Shown here one piece after another: positions 25,088 through 34,140 of a stretch of 64,000 nt of DNA. The notes beneath the pieces are model-generated. The model was given only the letters and a program-made list of their open reading frames with translations, did no database searches and was not told the DNA's origin. The translations under genes were made by a program, and so were the position numbers. The stretch's first letter is position 1; every line of letters starts with the position of its first letter. Source of the stretch: Roseomonas haemaphysalidis (GTDB lineage Bacteria; Pseudomonadota; Alphaproteobacteria; Acetobacterales; Acetobacteraceae); assembly GCF_017355405.1 (NCBI RefSeq), contig NZ_CP061178.1:62001-126000 (forward strand), given 5' to 3'.

Positions 25088-25951
25088 TCACGCCTCGTCT
25101 TCGACCGGGTTCGACAGGATGCCGATCCCCTCGATCTCGATCTCCGCCACGTCGCCCGCCTTCATGAAGACCGGCGGCTTGCGCGGGTAGCCGACGCCGC
25201 TGGGCGTGCCGGTCGCGATCACGTCGCCCGGCTCCAGCGTCATCACCTCCGACAGGATCGCCAGGATGCGGGGGACGGAGAAGATCATGTCGGACGTGTT
25301 GCTGTCCTGCATGGTCTGGCCGTTGAGGCGGGAGGTGATGCGCAAGGCGTTGGGCCCCTGCGGCAGCTCGTCCGGCGTGACGATCTCGGGGCCGAGCCCG
25401 CCGGTGCGGTCGAAGTTCTTGCCCATCGTCCACTGGCCGGACTTGCGCTGGTAGTCGCGCAGCGATCCCTCGTTCATGCAGGTATAGCCGGCCACGCAGG
25501 ACAGAGCGTCCGCCTCGCTCAGGTGCCGGGCCCGGCGGCCGATGACGATGGCCAGCTCCGCCTCGTAGTCAAACTTGTCCGAGGCCTTCGGGCGCAGCAG
25601 CGGCGCGCCGTGCGCGGCCAGCGAGGTGGGACCGCGGAAGAAGACGGCGGGATAGTCGGGGATCGGGTTGTTCCCCTCCTTCGCGTGCTCGACATAGTTC
25701 AGGCCGATGCAGACGATCTTGCCGGGGCGCGGCACGACGGGCAGCAGCGTCAAGCCGGCCAGCGGCCGCGACGGCGCCCCCGGCAGCTTTGCCTGCAGCG
25801 CCGAGGCCGAGCCCGGCAGGTCCAGGGCGCCGATGGCGAGGTTCACGTCCTGCGGCAGGCCGGGCACCACGTCGGACAGGCGCACCACCGCGTCTCCGAC
25901 CTTGGCGCCCAGGACGGCGCGGCCTTCCTGCTCATATGCGACGAGCCGCAT
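25088..25951 (-). CDS. Fumarylacetoacetate hydrolase (FAH) family protein
   Basis: A 287-residue enzyme. The N-terminal ~70 residues are the variable domain; IVCIGLNYVEHAKE begins the FAH fold. Metal ligands lie in FDYEAELAIVIG and the GYTCMNEGSLRDYQ region; the IATGTPSGVGYPRKPP loop is typical of the hydratase/decarboxylase/hydrolase branch. Such enzymes cleave C-C bonds in or hydrate ring-fission products. It is the first gene of the operon, preceded by a strong GGGAGGGAA ribosome binding site, and divergent from the FCD GntR regulator. Confidence 0.88.
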   Translation of the reverse strand: MRLVAYEQEGRAVLGAKVGDAVVRLSDVVPGLPQDVNLAIGALDLPGSASALQAKLPGAPSRPLAGLTLLPVVPRPGKIVCIGLNYVEHAKEGNNPIPDYPAVFFRGPTSLAAHGAPLLRPKASDKFDYEAELAIVIGRRARHLSEADALSCVAGYTCMNEGSLRDYQRKSGQWTMGKNFDRTGGLGPEIVTPDELPQGPNALRITSRLNGQTMQDSNTSDMIFSVPRILAILSEVMTLEPGDVIATGTPSGVGYPRKPPVFMKAGDVAEIEIEGIGILSNPVEDEA

Positions 25952-26019
25952 GCGGCCATTCCCTCCCTTTGTCGTTCCGGAGAGGTTTCATCGAAAAGAT
26001 GGCGGCGTCAAACGGAATC

Positions 26020-26036
26020 ATCGATAAAATAACGAT
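26020..26036. promoter_or_regulatory. Candidate FCD-GntR operator
   Basis: ATCGATAAAATAACGAT is an imperfect 17-bp dyad of the form ATCGxTAxxxTAxCGAT, in the 97-nt gap between the FAH-led operon and the divergent GntR gene. It starts 69 nt from the FAH start and ends 13 nt before the GntR ATG. A second small dyad, CATC-GAAAA-GATG, lies at 25989-26001. Both are A/T-rich, as FadR/FCD sites usually are. Confidence 0.45.
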
Positions 26037-26048
26037 CCCCGCGGATGG

Positions 26049-26780
26049 ATGCCGATGTTGCCAGTGCCCGACGAAGAACTGACCCTGGCCACCGCCGTGC
26101 ATCGCCGGTTGCGGGAAGACATCCTGGCGGGCCGCCTGCCGCCTGGCTCGAAGCTGAAGCTGCGTGATCTGACAGGGTGCTACGGCGCCGGCGCCTCCCC
26201 CATGCGGGAAGCGCTGTCGAAGCTCGCGGCGGAAGGACTGGCGGAGCGACTGGAGCACCGGGGCTTCCGGGTGTCGCAGGCGCAGCCAGCCCAGCTCGCC
26301 GGGCTGATCCGATCCCGCGTGCTGGCGGAGGGCGCTGCGCTGCACGACGCGATCCAGCATGGCGACGCCGCCTGGGAAGAAGCGGTGCTGCTGGCCGAGC
26401 ATCGCCTGAACCGCTTGGCACGCTCGCTGCACCCGGCGCGCTTTCTGGCCAATCCGGAATGGGAGGCCTGCCACCAGCAGTTCCATCAGGCCCTCCTGTC
26501 TGCCTGCCAAGCCCCGGCGTTGCTGGCCTTCTGCGAACGGCTGCGGGAGGAGGCTGGCCGATACCGTGCCCTGTCCAACACCAGGGCTTATCCGGACCGG
26601 GACGTGGCGGTGGAACACGCGGAGATCGCCCAGGCGACGATCCGCCGCGAGGCCGGCCGCGCCTGCGCCCTGCTGGCACAGCACTACGAGCGCACGGGCC
26701 GGATCGTGGGGACGGAAATGCAGGCGGTGCGGGGCAACGAGCCGGCGCATGCCGACGGGACGGCACCACGCGGACCGTGA
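26049..26780 (+). CDS. GntR family regulator, FCD (FadR-type) subfamily
   Basis: A 243-residue regulator. The N-terminal winged HTH reads VHRRLREDILAGRLPPGSKL, then LRDLTGCYGAGASPMREALSK and EGLAERLEHRGFRVS. The C-terminal all-helical FCD domain follows, with His residues in CHQQFHQAL and EHAEIAQA positions that bind metal or ligand in related proteins. It is divergent from the FAH-led catabolic operon and is its probable repressor. The effector is probably the imported acid or a ring-cleavage intermediate. Confidence 0.9.
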   Translation: MPMLPVPDEELTLATAVHRRLREDILAGRLPPGSKLKLRDLTGCYGAGASPMREALSKLAAEGLAERLEHRGFRVSQAQPAQLAGLIRSRVLAEGAALHDAIQHGDAAWEEAVLLAEHRLNRLARSLHPARFLANPEWEACHQQFHQALLSACQAPALLAFCERLREEAGRYRALSNTRAYPDRDVAVEHAEIAQATIRREAGRACALLAQHYERTGRIVGTEMQAVRGNEPAHADGTAPRGP

Positions 26781-26825
26781 CGCATCTTGGTCCGAAGGAC
26801 CAAGGCGGCGTCGTATCCCGGCAGG

Positions 26826-27458
26826 TCACCCGGCGAGAAGGTGTCGGATCTTCCGGACCGCGCTGTCAGGCGTCGTCAGCACGGTTTTGCCGGTCGCGGC
26901 GGCGATAGCGGGTGCCGCCGAAGCCAGGCTGAACTGCGCCAGCGCGATGGTATCGCAATCGGTCAGGCGACATGCCGCCTCCACCGCCAGTCGATCATGG
27001 GCAGCGACATCGCCGGCGTCGAGCGCCGGCAAGGCGCCCTCGACCCAAAGCGGCCGGAGATCGGTCCCGGGCGGAAACTCCGCCGGCATGGAGCGCAACG
27101 TCGGCGCGAAGCTGGCCAGCAGGCCGATGCGCCCACCGAGCGCCACGGCTTCTTCCACCATGGCCTCGTTCGGCTTCAGCACGGGGAGGGGATGCAGCGC
27201 CGCCTGGCAGGCTTCGATGCAAGGGCCGAACGCGGAGCAGGTGAAGAGGATGCCGTCGGCCCCGGCATCGACGGCATAGCGCGACAGGGTCAGAAACCGC
27301 GCAGTCATCGCCTGGTTCAGCGCACCGTCCCTGGCGAGGTCGGCCGAAAGGCTGTCGTCCAGCAGGTTCACCAAGGCTGCTTCTGGCCAAAGCCGGGCGA
27401 AGGCCTGTTCCACCGGAGGGGGCGAGTGGCGCAGGGCATGGATCAGGGCAATGCGCAT
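26826..27458 (-). CDS. Asp/Glu/hydantoin racemase-family protein
   Basis: A 210-residue protein of the racemase fold that includes Asp/Glu racemases, hydantoin racemase (HyuE) and arylmalonate decarboxylase. Cys74 in GILFTCSAFG matches the N-terminal catalytic Cys. The second active-site Cys is not present: the corresponding segment reads ALAQFSLAS. A one-Cys member may act as a decarboxylase-type enzyme or use a different base. It lies 134 nt behind the HyuA/HyuB operon on the same strand, where hydantoin gene sets of pseudomonads carry hyuE, so a link to that pathway is reasonable. Confidence 0.72.
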   Translation of the reverse strand: MRIALIHALRHSPPPVEQAFARLWPEAALVNLLDDSLSADLARDGALNQAMTARFLTLSRYAVDAGADGILFTCSAFGPCIEACQAALHPLPVLKPNEAMVEEAVALGGRIGLLASFAPTLRSMPAEFPPGTDLRPLWVEGALPALDAGDVAAHDRLAVEAACRLTDCDTIALAQFSLASAAPAIAAATGKTVLTTPDSAVRKIRHLLAG

Positions 27459-27592
27459 GGAAGCTCCGCCTCCGGAGGAAATTCTGGTGGTTCAGCTTGG
27501 CTTGCCGGCGCCGGACTTCGGCACCGCCCGTCCCTGGATGCCTTGCCATGGCGCGCGAAGGCAAGCGGCAGCCCGCGCCATGCCCGGCCCGC

Positions 27593-28939
27593 TCACTCGG
27601 TTGCGTAGCGGCTGCGTGGCACCGGAATGCCCAGGTGCTCGCGCAGGGTGGTGCCGGTGTATGCCGTGCGGAACAACCCACGCCGCTGTAGTTCCGGCAC
27701 CACATGGGCCACAAAGTCGTCCAGTGGCGACGGATAGAAAGGGAACAGCAGCATGAAGCCGTCGCACGCGCCGTTCTCGTACCATTCCTGCATGACGTCC
27801 GCGACCTGCACCGGCGAGCCGACCACCAAGTGGTGGCCCAGCGAAGCGGCCATGTAGCGTGCCACCTGACGGATGCTCAGCCCTTCACGCTTGGCCTTGG
27901 CGACAATGTGCTCCTGCCGCGCACGGGCGGCATTGCTTGGCGGCAGCTCCGGGAGCGGGCCGTCGATCGGAAAGCTATGGATATCGAGGTCGCCGCAAAG
28001 GCGGGCGAGCAGCCGCATCGCGGTCGCGTCGTCGGTCAGGGCCTGCAACTGGGCATAGGTGGCCTGGGCGGCGGCCTCGGTTTCACCGGTGATGATCATC
28101 AGGCCGGGCAGGATCCGCACGTGGTCGGGCTCCCGGCCATGGGCTGCGGCCTGGGCGCGGACGTCCTGGTAGAACGCCTGCCCTTCCGGCAGCAGGCTCT
28201 GCGCCGTGAAGATCAGATCCGCGACGCGCGATGCCAGATGCTTGCCGGGGCCGGAGGAGCCGGCCTGCGCGATCACCGGGCGGCCCTGCGGGCAGCGCGG
28301 CAGGTTCAACGGCCCGCGCACCCGAAAATGCGGCCCGACGTGGTTCAGGATATGGGAATGCGCCGGGTCGAGAAACTGGCCGCTCGCCTTGTCGCGCGGG
28401 AAGGCCTCCTCGTCGAAGCTGTCCCACAGCCCTTCGACCACGTCATAGAATTCCTCAGCGCGGGCATAGCGGTCGGCGTGCTCGGCATGTCGGTCATGAC
28501 TGAAATTGCCCGCCTCGTCCTCGATCTGCGAGGTAACGAGGTTCCACCCCGCCCGGCCGTTGCTGATGTGGTCCACCGTGCCGAAGCGCCGCGCGATGGT
28601 ATAGGGGTCGCCATAGGTGGTGGTGGCGGTGGCCACCAGCCCGATGCGCTCGGTCAACGGCGCCAGTGCCGCGATCAACGTGGCGGGTTCCGGAAACACC
28701 TGCCGCCCCGCGGCGGGGCGCCAGGGGCTGCCGCCGTCCAGCGCCGCGCTGCCGTTCACGGCGGCGGTGTCCTGGAAGAACAGGCAGTCCAGCTTGCCGG
28801 CCTCGGCGGTGCGGGCCATGGCGGCGTAGTGCGCGAAGGACATGTCCGTTTCCGGCACCGCGTCCGGGTGGCGCCAGCCGGCGGAATGGCTGCCGGGGGT
28901 GAAGAAGAACACCCCCAGGTGCATCTGGCGCGGGCTCAT
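27593..28939 (-). CDS. FMN-dependent monooxygenase, NtaA/SnaA/DszA type
   Basis: A 448-residue bacterial-luciferase-fold enzyme. Family segments include MHLGVFFFTPGSHSAGWRHP at the N-terminus, FFQDTAAVNG, ISNGRAGWNLVTS and RPVIAQAGSSGPGK. These enzymes use FMNH2 supplied by a partner reductase and O2 to oxidise amino-polycarboxylates, sulfones or similar compounds. The start overlaps the stop of the M20 gene upstream (ATGA). The nearest flavin reductase gene in the window is at 44228, in another operon. A role in opening an N-containing substrate fits the HyuA/HyuB context. Confidence 0.87.
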   Translation of the reverse strand: MSPRQMHLGVFFFTPGSHSAGWRHPDAVPETDMSFAHYAAMARTAEAGKLDCLFFQDTAAVNGSAALDGGSPWRPAAGRQVFPEPATLIAALAPLTERIGLVATATTTYGDPYTIARRFGTVDHISNGRAGWNLVTSQIEDEAGNFSHDRHAEHADRYARAEEFYDVVEGLWDSFDEEAFPRDKASGQFLDPAHSHILNHVGPHFRVRGPLNLPRCPQGRPVIAQAGSSGPGKHLASRVADLIFTAQSLLPEGQAFYQDVRAQAAAHGREPDHVRILPGLMIITGETEAAAQATYAQLQALTDDATAMRLLARLCGDLDIHSFPIDGPLPELPPSNAARARQEHIVAKAKREGLSIRQVARYMAASLGHHLVVGSPVQVADVMQEWYENGACDGFMLLFPFYPSPLDDFVAHVVPELQRRGLFRTAYTGTTLREHLGIPVPRSRYATE

Positions 28940-30339
28940 GGCTTGGACGGCCAGGGCTGCTCGCCAAGGTCCCAGAACACGCCGGCGGCGATCTGCAACC
29001 CTTCCCGCACCAGCGGCACCAGCGCGTGCTCGTTGGGCGCGTGCTGCGAACAGCCGCTGTAGGAATGCGGGATGTAGATGGTGGGCAGGCCGAGCGTCAC
29101 GGCAAAGCTGTCGTTGGGCAGTGAGCCGCCGGCATTCGGCACGATCATCGGCTGCTGCCCGGTGGTGCGGAACACCGAATCCGCCACCAGCCGCGGCCAG
29201 GGGCCGTCCGGGTCCATCCGCGTCGCCTTCCATTCGGCGCCGTTCTTCACCGGCTCCACCGCCACGTCGGTGAAGCCAAGGCTGTCCAGGTGACGGCGGA
29301 TGGCGGGCAGGAAGGTCTCGACGTCGCGGTCCACCGTGTAGCGGATCTGGCAGCGGGCAAAGGCTGTGGGGGGCACGGCGTTGACGGGCGCGGCCGGGTT
29401 GCCGGTGGAAAAGGCCAGCACCTCGAAGGTGTTCCAGCCGAAGACCTTCTCGGCCGCGGACAGGCCCGGCTCGCCCCACCAGGGGTCGATCTCCGGCCCG
29501 GTCTCGCCGCCGTCGACGCGGCAGGAAGCCAGCGCGCGGCGGACATTGTCGGGGATCGCCTCCGGCACCAGCTCGCGCAACAGCACCTGCCCTTCCGGCC
29601 CGACCAGGGAGGCGATGGCATGCGCCAGGCGGATGCCGGGGTTGGCCAGCAGCCCGCCCCAGTTGCCGGAATGATGGCCGCCCTCGCGATAAGTGACGCG
29701 CAGGTCGAAGCCCAGCGCGCCGCGGGTACCCAGCGTCAGCGTCGGCACCTCCGGCACCAGGCGCGGGCCGTCGGAGGCGATCAGCACGTCGGCTTTCAGG
29801 AGGTCCCGCTGCTGCTCGCAGATTTCCTCGATGCCGGGGGAGCCGACCTCCTCGCTGGTTTCCAGCAGCAGCGTGACGTTGTAGCCGAGCTTGCCACCGC
29901 GTGCCTGCCGCACCGCCTCCATCGCCATCAGGTTGCCGGTGTGCTGGCCCTTGTTGTCGACGATGCCGCGGCCGTAGAGCCGCTCGCCGCGCCGTTCCAG
30001 CTTCCAGGGGGAAAGCCCTTCCAGCCAGCCGGCATCCAGCCCCAGCACGGTGTCGCCATGGCCATAGGTCAGCAGCGTCGGCAGCGCCGGGTCCTCGACG
30101 CGGCGCGCGATCAGGAAGGGGCCACCCTTGCCGGTGGGGTTGTCGAAGACCTGGCAGGTGAAGCCCTGGGATTCCAGGTCCGGCTGCATCTCCCGCGTCA
30201 GGTAGGCCAGCAGGTGCGGCATGCTGCCGGGGTCCTGGCTGGCGGTGGGGATGGCGACGCGGCGGGCCATCACTTCCAGGTAGGGGCCGTCGTCCAGCAG
30301 GGCGGCGGCGGCGGCGATGACGGTTTCGCGGGGGGTCAT
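28936..30339 (-). CDS. M20 family metallopeptidase/amidohydrolase
   Basis: A 467-residue M20 protein. Zinc-site motifs are LLTYGHGDTV and YGRGIVDNKGQ; the catalytic Glu pair is in LLLETSEEVGSPG. The middle ~120 residues form the lid/dimerisation domain (GGHHSGNWGG), and SYSGCSQHAPNEH supplies a late His ligand. It should hydrolyse dipeptides, N-acyl or N-carbamoyl amino acids. It is coupled by ATGA overlaps to hyuA upstream and the monooxygenase downstream. In hydantoin operons the equivalent position is taken by a carbamoylase (HyuC), a plausible role here. Confidence 0.87.
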   Translation of the reverse strand: MTPRETVIAAAAALLDDGPYLEVMARRVAIPTASQDPGSMPHLLAYLTREMQPDLESQGFTCQVFDNPTGKGGPFLIARRVEDPALPTLLTYGHGDTVLGLDAGWLEGLSPWKLERRGERLYGRGIVDNKGQHTGNLMAMEAVRQARGGKLGYNVTLLLETSEEVGSPGIEEICEQQRDLLKADVLIASDGPRLVPEVPTLTLGTRGALGFDLRVTYREGGHHSGNWGGLLANPGIRLAHAIASLVGPEGQVLLRELVPEAIPDNVRRALASCRVDGGETGPEIDPWWGEPGLSAAEKVFGWNTFEVLAFSTGNPAAPVNAVPPTAFARCQIRYTVDRDVETFLPAIRRHLDSLGFTDVAVEPVKNGAEWKATRMDPDGPWPRLVADSVFRTTGQQPMIVPNAGGSLPNDSFAVTLGLPTIYIPHSYSGCSQHAPNEHALVPLVREGLQIAAGVFWDLGEQPWPSKP

Positions 30340-32378
30340 ACGGTCGTCTCCTGACGCAGCAGGACCAGGGCGCCGGAGGCATGCATGCGTGCTTCCCAGC
30401 CCGGTGGCACCAGCGTCGTGGCATCCAGTTGCGTGACGATGGCGGGACCGGCGAAGCTGTCGCCGGCGCCCAGCGCCGCGCGGTCGTAAAGCGCTGCCTC
30501 ACGCGTGCCGCCGGCGAAGTGCACGGTATGGTGGGCATAGGGCGTGGGCCCGGCGCCGGCCGGCAGCGTGACGGTGATGCTGCCGCCGAGGCGCCCGGTG
30601 GCCTCCAGCCGCAGCGTCACCAGCTCCACCGTGCCTTCCGGCAGGTCGAAGCCGTAGAGCGCCCTGTGCTGGGCGGCGAAGTTGGCGGCGGCACCCGGCA
30701 TGTCGCCGGGCCAGGGCACCGCGAGCTCGCCGCCCTGTCCGGCATAGCGCATCAGTGCCATGCGCTTCGTTTCGCGCCGGGCGGCGGGCACCTGCTCCTC
30801 GGCGAACCAGGCAGCGGCCTGCGCTTCCAGGTCGGAGAAGGCAGCGTCCACGGCCTCGGGTGCCGGGTCATTCAGGCTGCGGCTGAATTCGGCCTTCAGG
30901 TCGGCGGCCAGCAGGCCCTGGGCGCAAAGCACGCCGGGGGCGGCGGGCACCAGCACGGTGCGGATGCCCAGCAATTCGGCCAGCGCGCAGCCATGCAGCG
31001 GCCCGGCGCCGCCGAAGGGCACCAGCGCGAAGTCCCTCGGGTCGTGCCCGCGCTCCACCGAGACGACACGCACGGCGCCGACCATGTTGGAATCCGCGAT
31101 GGCCAGGATGCCGCGCGCCGCGGCGTGTTCGTCGAGCCCCAGCGGCGTGGCCACGCTGTCGCGCACTGCCGCCCGGGCGGCGGCCACGTCCAGCGTCATG
31201 CGGCCGCCGAGCAGGCTGGGCGGCAGGTGGCCCAGCGCCACATGCGCGTCCGTCACCGTAGCGCGGGTGCCGCCGCGGCCGTAGCAGGCGGGGCCCGGCA
31301 CGGCGCCGGCGCTTTCCGGCCCCACGGCGAGCGCGCCATCCGGCGTGACGCGCGCCAGCGAGCCGCCGCCGGCGCCGATGGTCACCATGTCCACCATCGG
31401 CAGCGGCAAGGGCCAGTCGCCCACATGCCCGGTCTGGGTGAGCCCGACCTCGCCGCCCTTCATCAGGCAGATGTCGGCGCTGGTGCCGCCGATATCGACG
31501 GTGATGATGTCCGGGAAGCCGGCGGCTTCGGCGATGGCACGGGCGCCCACCACGCCGGCGGCGGGGCCGGACAGCGCGGTGACGGCGGGGGCACGGCGGA
31601 TGGCGGCGGCACCGGCCACGCCGCCGTTGGACTTCATCAGCAGCAGGGGTGCCGCGACGCCTTCCTGCTCCAGCCGCTGCTCCAGCTTCTGCACATAGGT
31701 GGAGACGGCGGGCATGACCTGCGCGTTCAGGATGGTGGCCAGGCTGCGCTCATATTCCCGCACCACCGGCAGCACGTCAGAGGACGCCGTGACCGCCACG
31801 CCCGGCAGGGCCGCCCGCAGCATCTCCGCCACGCGCCGCTCATGCTCCGGCGCGGTGAAGGCATGCAGCAGGCAAACGGCAACGGCGGTGACGCCCGAGG
31901 CGCGGCAGGCTTCGGCAGCCGCAGTGACCGTGACCTCGTCCAGCGGCGTCAACACCTCGCCGGCTGCCGAAATGCGTTCCTGCACCTCGAAGACCCGCGA
32001 GGGCGGCACCGGCCGCTGCGGCTTGACCCAGGCGTGCAAATTGACGCGGCGGGGAATGTCCTGCCGGCCGATGTCCAGCACATGGCGGAAGCCGGCGGTG
32101 GTGACCAGCGCGGTGCGCGCACCCTTGCCTTCCAGGATCATGTTGGTGGCGACCGTGGTGCCGTGCAGCACGCGGCCGACACCGGTGGCCGCCCCCGCCG
32201 CCGCCTCCAGCGCCAGGCGCACGCCGGTCAGGAAAGCCTCGGAAGGGTCGTGCGGGGTGGAGGGGGTCTTGGCGGTCCAGGCCTGGCCGGTCGCGCCGTC
32301 CTGGATGGTGATGTCGGTGAAGGTGCCGCCGATATCGACGGCGACGGACAGCGGCCGCGCCAGTTCAGTCGAGGACAT
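30336..32378 (-). CDS. hyuA: Hydantoinase/oxoprolinase subunit A
   Basis: A 680-residue protein starting with an actin-like ATPase fold: VAVDIGGTFTDITIQD is the phosphate-binding motif, and VLHGTTVATNMILEGKGA and VTVDIGGTSADICLMKGG complete the nucleotide site. It pairs with HyuB for ATP-dependent opening of a lactam or hydantoin ring (N-methylhydantoin, 5-oxoproline and related), or acetone-type carboxylation in distant relatives. Its ATG at 32378 lies 14 nt inside the end of hyuB, and its stop overlaps the M20 gene. Confidence 0.9.
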   Translation of the reverse strand: MSSTELARPLSVAVDIGGTFTDITIQDGATGQAWTAKTPSTPHDPSEAFLTGVRLALEAAAGAATGVGRVLHGTTVATNMILEGKGARTALVTTAGFRHVLDIGRQDIPRRVNLHAWVKPQRPVPPSRVFEVQERISAAGEVLTPLDEVTVTAAAEACRASGVTAVAVCLLHAFTAPEHERRVAEMLRAALPGVAVTASSDVLPVVREYERSLATILNAQVMPAVSTYVQKLEQRLEQEGVAAPLLLMKSNGGVAGAAAIRRAPAVTALSGPAAGVVGARAIAEAAGFPDIITVDIGGTSADICLMKGGEVGLTQTGHVGDWPLPLPMVDMVTIGAGGGSLARVTPDGALAVGPESAGAVPGPACYGRGGTRATVTDAHVALGHLPPSLLGGRMTLDVAAARAAVRDSVATPLGLDEHAAARGILAIADSNMVGAVRVVSVERGHDPRDFALVPFGGAGPLHGCALAELLGIRTVLVPAAPGVLCAQGLLAADLKAEFSRSLNDPAPEAVDAAFSDLEAQAAAWFAEEQVPAARRETKRMALMRYAGQGGELAVPWPGDMPGAAANFAAQHRALYGFDLPEGTVELVTLRLEATGRLGGSITVTLPAGAGPTPYAHHTVHFAGGTREAALYDRAALGAGDSFAGPAIVTQLDATTLVPPGWEARMHASGALVLLRQETTV

Positions 32379-34140
32379 GCGCGTAGCTCCCGCGATGGAA
32401 TTCCAGGGTCGCCGGCCGGTTCGCCCGCAGCGCGTCCGTGGCCGCCGCATCCACCGCGCCATCGGCGATCGCCACGCCGTAGTCGCGCGCCGCCTCCGCC
32501 GCGCCGACCATGCCGCCCAGCACGTCCGCCAGCACCGCTTCCGGCGGCCGGTCGAAGGGGTGGCCGCGCCCGCCGCCGCCGCCGGTCTCAATGCGCAGGA
32601 TGTCGCCCTTGACCAGCTTGTTGCCGTCGGATAGCGGGCGCAGCACGCGCTCCCGATCGGTGCCGGGGTTGACCACCACGCGGCCGGGGCGGCCGGACTG
32701 GCCGCCGGCGGCGCCCCAGGGCGGGTTCTCCACGCCGTCGATGCGCACGGCCAGCACCGCCTCCTCGGCCATCACCTCGTATTGCCGCACGATGCCGCAG
32801 CCGCCGCGCCAGCGCCCGGGGCCGCCGCTGTCACGGTGCATGGCGTATTCGGTCAGGCGGATCGGGTATTCCAGTTCCAGGAACTCGACCGGGTAGTTCT
32901 CCTGCGCCACGAAATACACGGCGTCGATGCCATCCGCGAAGCCGCGCGCGCCGTAGCCGACGCCGATGCCGTCGCTCATCAGGAACGGCTTGCCGTTGGC
33001 GGTGCCGCGCAAGAGCATGATGACATAGGCGGCGTGCGCGGCCGGTGCCTCGCCCCCCGCGACCGAGACCAGCCCGTTCAGCGCCGCCAGCACGCGCATC
33101 ATGGTCAGCCCGCGCATGCCGAGCGGCGCCGGGAAGCGCGGCTGCACCAGCGAGCCCTCGCGCAGGATCACCTCGTCCAGCGCGCGCGGGCCGCCGGCAT
33201 TGACCACCTGGGTCGCGTCGCCGCCCAGGAAGTAGAGGCCGAGCGCCATGCCTGGCACGTCCGGGTTCATCAGGAAATTGACCGGGCCGACCGACTGGTC
33301 GTCCGTCTCGCTGGCATCCAGGATGAAGCGATCGTCCGCCGTCCGTGTCAGCGCGAAGCGGATGCGCAGCGTGCCGGAGCCATGGCCGTCACCATCGATG
33401 CGGTCGGTGAAGCGGTGGGTGCCGACGGCGAAGGTCTGGCGCAGACGCTCGCGCACCGTTTCGCGCGTGCGCTCGAACAACTGGCGCAGCGCATCGGCCA
33501 GCACCTCGGCGCCGAAGCGGGCGGCGATCTCGGCCATGCGGGTGGTGCCCAGCTCGACGCTGGCCATCAGCGCGCGCGTGTCGCCCTGCGCGGCGCGGGG
33601 GAAACGGGAATTGCGGTAGAAGATGCTGAGCGTCGCCGTGTTCACCACGCCGGCCGCGATCAGCTTGGTCGGCGGGATGATGATGCCTTCCTGGAAGATG
33701 TCCGTGGCATCGGGCGAGATGGAGCCGGGCCGCAGCCCGCCGATATCGGCGAAATGCGCCCAGCCCATCACGAAGGCGACGCGCCGCCCTGCGTGGAACA
33801 CCGGGGCCAGGAAGACTTGGTCATTGGAATGGCTGACCGCGCCGCGCGAGCCGTAGCAGTCGTTGTACCAGTAGAGGTCGCCGGGCTGCATGCTGTCGGG
33901 CGGAAACTCGCGGAACACCGGGCCGCAGATGTCGCCGAACACTGGCACGTTGGAGCCCACGGCCATGACGCCATCGGCGTCGAACAGCGCGGTGTAGAAG
34001 TCCTTTTTCTCACGGATGAAGGCGGACATGGCGGTGCGTTCAATCAGCGCCTCCATCTCCGCCTGCGCGGCGCGCACGGCGCCGCGGACGATCTCCAGCG
34101 TGACGGGGTTGCACAGCCGGGTGGCGATGACATCGTTCAC
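32365..34140 (-). CDS. hyuB: Hydantoinase/oxoprolinase subunit B
   Basis: A 591-residue subunit B. The N-terminal NPVTLEIVRGAVRAAQAEME is the family signature, followed by DLYWYNDCYGSRGAVSHSND, where the YNDPY...HLPD of related proteins is altered. The C-terminal GGGGGRGHPFDRPPE loop is the typical glycine-rich end. It forms a heteromer with HyuA in the cytoplasm. It overlaps the M20 gene upstream by 4 nt and hyuA downstream by 14 nt. Confidence 0.9.
   Translation of the reverse strand: MNDVIATRLCNPVTLEIVRGAVRAAQAEMEALIERTAMSAFIREKKDFYTALFDADGVMAVGSNVPVFGDICGPVFREFPPDSMQPGDLYWYNDCYGSRGAVSHSNDQVFLAPVFHAGRRVAFVMGWAHFADIGGLRPGSISPDATDIFQEGIIIPPTKLIAAGVVNTATLSIFYRNSRFPRAAQGDTRALMASVELGTTRMAEIAARFGAEVLADALRQLFERTRETVRERLRQTFAVGTHRFTDRIDGDGHGSGTLRIRFALTRTADDRFILDASETDDQSVGPVNFLMNPDVPGMALGLYFLGGDATQVVNAGGPRALDEVILREGSLVQPRFPAPLGMRGLTMMRVLAALNGLVSVAGGEAPAAHAAYVIMLLRGTANGKPFLMSDGIGVGYGARGFADGIDAVYFVAQENYPVEFLELEYPIRLTEYAMHRDSGGPGRWRGGCGIVRQYEVMAEEAVLAVRIDGVENPPWGAAGGQSGRPGRVVVNPGTDRERVLRPLSDGNKLVKGDILRIETGGGGGRGHPFDRPPEAVLADVLGGMVGAAEAARDYGVAIADGAVDAAATDALRANRPATLEFHRGSYAHVLD

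Noticed and set aside
27593..30538. A single 981-codon minus-strand frame through monooxygenase, M20 and the end of hyuA
   Set aside because: Only the part from 28939 down has family features in that frame; upstream it is an out-of-frame reading of the M20 gene, which has its own start and motifs.
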